Below are positions 61,479 through 64,000 of a stretch of 64,000 nucleotides of DNA, piece after piece (positions within the stretch are counted from its first letter, which is position 1; each line of letters opens with the position of its first letter). A program made the position numbers and the translations under genes. Where the stretch lies: contig CM026400.1 in assembly GCA_014843695.1 (NCBI GenBank), positions 9,969,956 to 10,033,955 on the forward strand, written 5' to 3'. Source of the stretch: Archivesica marissinica. Taxonomy: Eukaryota > Mollusca > Bivalvia > Venerida > Vesicomyidae. Below the pieces are notes generated by a model, which saw only the letters and a program-made list of their open reading frames with translations, was not told where the DNA came from and did no database searches.

Positions 61479-61710
61479 TCATCAATTTGTAAATAATATA
61501 TTTATTTTGTGATAATTTAAACATTTGTATGTCATAAATTGTACATGTATCTACAAAGACTTGAAACTGTGCAATGAAATGGAGAATATAATAAAACCTA
61601 TGAACACAGGCTTTGTTGTGATATTTTACAGTTATTGAGAAACTAAGGGCCAAACAGCCTTTTGTGAGAGGAGAGGTACCTGGCCAACAGTCCGAATTCT
61701 GTCGGTAATT

Positions 61711-62826
61711 GCATTCACACGACCACCTTGTCATTCATACGACTACCTTGTCATTCACACGACTACCTTGTCATTCATACGACTACCTCGTCATTCACAC
61801 GACTACCTCATCATTCACACGACTACCTTGTCATTCACACGACCACCTCGTCATTCACACGACCACCTCGTCATTCATACGACCACCTCGTCATTCACAC
61901 GACCACCTCGTCATTCACACGACCACCTCGTCATTCACACGACCACCTCGTCATTCATACGACCACCTCGTCATTCACACGACCACCTCGTCATTCACAC
62001 GACTACCTCGTCATTCACACGACCACCTCTCTTCACCATACGACTACCTCGTCATTCACACGACCACCTCGTCATTCACACGACCACCTCGTCATTCACA
62101 CGACCACCTCGTCATTCACACGACTACCTTGTCATTCACACGACTACCTTGTCATTCACACGACCACCTGTCATTCACACTACCACTTGTCATTCACACG
62201 ACTACCTCGTCATTCACACGACCACCTCGTCATTCACACGACCATCTCGTCATTCACACGCCACCCTCGTCATTCACACGACTACCTCGTCATTCACACG
62301 ACTACCTTGTCATTCACACGACTACCTCGTCATTCACACGACTACCTCGTCATTCACACGACTACCTCGTCATTCACACCACTACCTTGTCATTCACATG
62401 ACTACCTCGTCATTCACACGACTACCTTGTCATTCATACGACTACCTTGTCATTCATACGACCACCTTGTCATTCACACGACTACCTAGTCATTCATACG
62501 ACCACCTTGTCATTCACACGACTACCTAGTCATTCATACGACTACCTTGTCATTCATACGACCACCTTGTCATTCACACGACTACCTAGTCATTCACACG
62601 ACTACCTCGTCATTCACACGACTACCTAGTCATTCATACGACCACCTTGTCATTCACACGACTACCTAGTCATTCATACGACTACCTTGTCATTCATATG
62701 ACCACCTTGTCATTCATACGACCACCTTGTCATTCACACGACTACCTTGTCATTCATACGACCACCTAGTCATTCATACGACTACCTTGTCATTCACACG
62801 ACTACCTTGTCATTCACACGACTACC
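61711..62826. repeat. 20-bp tandem array, second copy
   Basis: Equivalent to 36027-37143, but with several off-period indels only here (about 62029-62040, 62165-62195, 62258-62270). Confidence 0.95.
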
Positions 62827-62865
62827 GTTTACATATAGTATATATTTCAAGTTTGCTGATTTATT

Positions 62866-63139
62866 GGAGAGACAGAACAGAAGACCGGGAGGCAGGAGGG
62901 CACAGACGGCAGAAGGAAGTAGGTAGGTGTGCGTGAGGCTGACATCTGTTTTGTCATGGAATGTGAACGGGCCCATACGTCCAAACTAGAGGACAGTGAA
63001 TTTATTAATAAACTGTCAAATAAGTGATGTTATTTTCCAGAACTAAACATTTAAATTTTGGTATTGATGGATATAAATGCTTTAGTTTCTAGCGCAAGTT
63101 TCAGCATCGTCGGGCAAAACATTCTAGCAGTGGTGTCAC
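62866..63139 (+). pseudogene. LINE endonuclease fragment, second copy
   Basis: Equivalent to 37183-37449. 'ctgtcaaataagtgatgttat' replaces 'ctgtcaaactgttat' near 63013, and there is a substitution (gaaggaag for gaagcaag) near 62915. Motifs and breaks are otherwise the same. Confidence 0.6.
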
Positions 63140-63144
63140 CATGA

Positions 63145-64000
63145 AACCTGCAACCCATGTCTACATGATCACTTGTACAGAAACATGTCTACATGAGCAC
63201 GTGACACTTGTACAGAAACATGTCTACATGAGCACTTGTACAGAAACATGTCTACATGAGCACGTGACACTTGTACAGAAACATGTCTACATGAGCACTG
63301 ACACTTGTACAGAAACATGTCTACATGAGCACTTGTACAGAAACATGTCTACATGAGCACGTGACACTTGTACAGAAACATGTCTACATGAGCACTGACA
63401 CTTGTACAGAAACATGTCTACATGAGCACTTGTACAGAAACATGTCTACATGAGCACACACTTGTACAGAAACATGTCTACATGAACACTTGTACAGAAA
63501 CATGTCTACATGAGCACTTGTACAGAAACATGTCTACATGAGCACTACACTTGTACAGAAACATGTCTACATGAACACTTGTACAGAAACATGTCTACAT
63601 GAGCACTTGTACAGAAACATGTCTACATGAACACTTGTACAGAAACATGTCTACATGAGCACTTGTACAGAAACATGTCTACATGAACACTTGTACAGAA
63701 ACATGTCTACATGAACACTTGTACAGAAACATGTCTACATGAGCACTTGTACAGAAACATGTCTACATGAACACTTGTACAGAAACATGTCTACATGAAC
63801 ACTTGTACAGAAACATGTCTACATGAGCACGTGACACTTGTACAGAAACATGTCTACATGAACACTTGTACAGAAACATGTCTACATGAACACTTGTACA
63901 GAAACATGTCTACATGAGCACTTGTACAGAAACATGTCTACATGAGCACTTGTACAGAAACATGTCTACATGAGCACTTGTACAGAAACATGTCTACATG
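63145..64000. repeat. 28-bp tandem array, second copy, cut by the window end
   Basis: Same unit as 37460-40820, with the same opening sequence but a different order of 28- and 35-bp units after the first few copies, including short variants (gcactgacac, gcacacac, gcactacac). Confidence 0.95.

Overview
This is eukaryotic nuclear DNA, AT-rich, with spliceosomal exon signals, tRNA-derived SINEs and palindromic DNA transposons. Several dispersed repeats (the 'gctcacct' repeat near position 205, the SINE-like body at 10.78-11.0 kb, the 'aagcagcca' repeat at 15.3 kb) look, from memory, like repeats common in bivalve molluscs. A bivalve is therefore my best guess; the species is not determined.

The dominant content is tandem repeats. 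About 46 kb of the 62 kb of real sequence lies in roughly 25 different minisatellite families (units 11-86 bp) laid end to end. Layout: 22-bp array (0.86-1.38 kb), 21-bp array (1.6-6.7 kb), a second 22-bp array (7.45-7.8 kb), 53/33-bp array (7.85-10.1 kb), a probable first coding exon (10.14-10.24 kb), SINEs and a hAT-like insertion (10.4-12.1 kb), 85-bp and 53-bp arrays (12.6-14.4 kb), nested palindromic transposons (14.4-16.0 kb), 27-bp and 43-bp arrays (16.4-20.7 kb), 38-bp array (21.1-22.7 kb), a 53/57-bp array (23.6-29.3 kb) running into a 1000-N gap, a 54-bp array (30.3-34.4 kb), 45-bp, 20-bp, 28-bp and 37-bp arrays (34.4-42.7 kb), a SINE-rich interval (42.7-47.9 kb), then more arrays around exons (47.9-55.2 kb), a second 1000-N gap, and a near-copy of 30.3-38 kb from 56.2 kb to the end.

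The best-supported gene is on the minus strand: three phase-0 coding exons at 53952-53839, 52301-52203 and 50094-49870 (ending in a stop codon) encode the C-terminal 145 residues of a protein I do not recognise. Its two introns are almost entirely minisatellite. At least two intronic arrays were built from neighbouring exon sequence. One (36-bp unit) duplicates the exon end together with its splice donor, giving in-frame alternative donors that would add 12 or 24 residues. Another (20-bp unit) expanded inside a duplicated copy of the next exon's acceptor half. On the plus strand, a start exon for a probably myristoylated protein (MGCGRSK...) sits directly after a minisatellite whose two edges carry the same acceptor-like CAG|ATAAATG block, which suggests the same process. 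Minisatellite birth at exon-intron junctions is the most interesting theme of the window.

Two cautions apply. The block after the second gap repeats the block after the first gap with small indels, and both begin at almost the same point of the array, so it may be an uncollapsed haplotype rather than a real duplication. The long open frames in the arrays come from stop-free repeat units and should not be read as proteins.
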